Position numbers and translations under genes: made by a program
Shown here: positions 5,626 to 6,105 of the stretch, piece after piece
How positions within the stretch are numbered: position 1 is the first letter of the stretch
How the letters are laid out: each line of letters begins with the position of its first letter
Assembly: GCA_035552275.1 (NCBI GenBank)
Contig: DASZLR010000053.1
Location: 1 to 6,105 of the forward strand
DNA length: 6,105 nt
Origin: DASVLX01 sp035552275
Lineage (GTDB): Bacteria > Actinomycetota > Actinomycetes > Mycobacteriales > Pseudonocardiaceae
Direction of reading: 5' to 3'
Notes under the pieces: generated by a model
Seen by the model: the letters and a program-made list of their open reading frames with translations, nothing else
What the model was told of the DNA's origin: nothing
Databases searched by the model: none

Positions 5626-6105
5626 ATGCGCGATCGCCCTATTTTTCGGCTTCCGGACCGGATCGTCGCTCTGCCGGCAGCCACGTTCGAGTTCAGCCCG
5701 GCCGCAGGCGCGGAGGCCGACGGCATTCTCGCCGGCGAACCGACCGACCTGTTCCGCCGCCTGCTCCACGACCAGGAGTCCGAGTCGGTCCTGCTGGCCG
5801 CCCGCCGGGTGCTGCATGCTTTCCTCGGCGCCGCCCCGGCGCTGGAACCCGACGCTGACGCTGGCGCGGTGCTGGCACGGCTGGCCGCGGTCCGCACGGA
5901 ACTGACCGGGGCGCTCGCCGCGACGCGGGCCGCGCATCCGGACGAGTGGCCGGGTGTGCTGCGCGAACGTGCGCCGCTCACGTTGATCGGCGGCTGCTGG
6001 CTGGACACGGTGTCCCAACCGGCCACCCAGCCCGCGGAGATCGTGAATACGCTGTTCGGCCAGCATTTCACCCTCATGGGGGAAGGCAACCCGCAGCGCA
6101 CCGCA
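5626..6105 (+). CDS. Probable iron-containing redox enzyme (heme-oxygenase-like fold), 3'-truncated by the window edge
   Basis: The frame is open for 160 codons from ATG 5626 to the window end without a stop. GAAGGA (5610-5615) lies ten bases upstream and supports this start; the ATG at 5615 is in another frame. The visible part has a variable Ala/Leu-rich helical N-terminus (to about residue 105). It then has a conserved-looking block: ERAPLTLIGGCWLDTVSQPA, beginning at residue 114, and ending FTLMGEGNPQR at 148-158. This block resembles actinobacterial proteins annotated as iron-containing redox enzyme family, a heme-oxygenase-like diiron group whose members do N-oxygenation, decarboxylative C-C cleavage or desaturation. 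Most metal ligands would lie in the missing C-terminal part, so metal binding cannot be confirmed. Glu153 in the GEGN motif is a candidate. If the family call is right, this would be the oxidative step beside the KAS III-like and PEP mutase-like enzymes. The assignment is by pattern memory and is moderate. Confidence 0.55.
   Translation, partial: MRDRPIFRLPDRIVALPAATFEFSPAAGAEADGILAGEPTDLFRRLLHDQESESVLLAARRVLHAFLGAAPALEPDADAGAVLARLAAVRTELTGALAATRAAHPDEWPGVLRERAPLTLIGGCWLDTVSQPATQPAEIVNTLFGQHFTLMGEGNPQRTA

Noticed and set aside
1..6105. CRISPR array, tRNA, rRNA or insertion sequence
   Set aside because: No regularly spaced repeats, no tRNA-like cloverleaf or transposase motifs were noticed by eye.

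Overview
The window is very GC-rich, and its real genes have strongly GC-biased third codon positions. This suggests an actinomycete such as Streptomyces or one of the Pseudonocardiales; the genus cannot be settled from this sequence. All eight supported genes lie on the + strand. The gene content is that of part of a specialised-metabolite gene cluster: a type II thioesterase, a stand-alone KAS III-like enzyme, a PEP mutase/isocitrate lyase-family enzyme, a probable iron-dependent redox enzyme, an ornithine-cyclodeaminase-like dehydrogenase and a small-molecule exporter. No PKS or NRPS module is visible, so any assembly line must lie outside the window.

Layout. Positions 1-768 hold the 3' part of an ornithine cyclodeaminase/mu-crystallin-family gene, which carries an in-frame TTA codon. 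It is followed by a two-gene unit (815-1435 and 1437-1655): a cysteine-rich OvmZ-like protein and a small OvmW-like helix-turn-helix protein, which are probably regulatory. A non-coding stretch of about 300 bp (1656-1953) opens with a 60-nt near-symmetrical palindrome (1683-1742, candidate terminator) and separates this left block from the right block. The right block reads EamA/DMT transporter (1954-2919), type II thioesterase (2924-3718), PEP mutase/isocitrate lyase-family enzyme (3767-4627), KAS III-like enzyme (4624-5547), then the start of a probable heme-oxygenase-like iron redox enzyme (5626 to the window edge). Spacings of 4 bp, 48 bp and a 4-bp ATGA overlap suggest one transcript up to the KAS III-like gene. 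A compact two-hairpin element (5538-5595) whose arms can pair in alternative ways sits before the last gene.

How the genes may work together (inference). The PEP mutase-like, KAS III-like and iron redox enzymes look like a precursor or tailoring cassette: one makes or cleaves a small C-C acid, one transfers or condenses an acyl thioester, one performs an oxidative step. The type II thioesterase would clear misprimed carrier proteins and the EamA protein would export the product or move an amino acid. The OvmZ/OvmW-like pair would contribute control, and the TTA codon would add possible bldA-type developmental control. The product is not identifiable from this window. The most unusual points are the PEP mutase-like/KAS III-like/iron-enzyme combination, the Cys-His-His arrangement in the KAS III-like protein, and the alternative-pairing hairpins.
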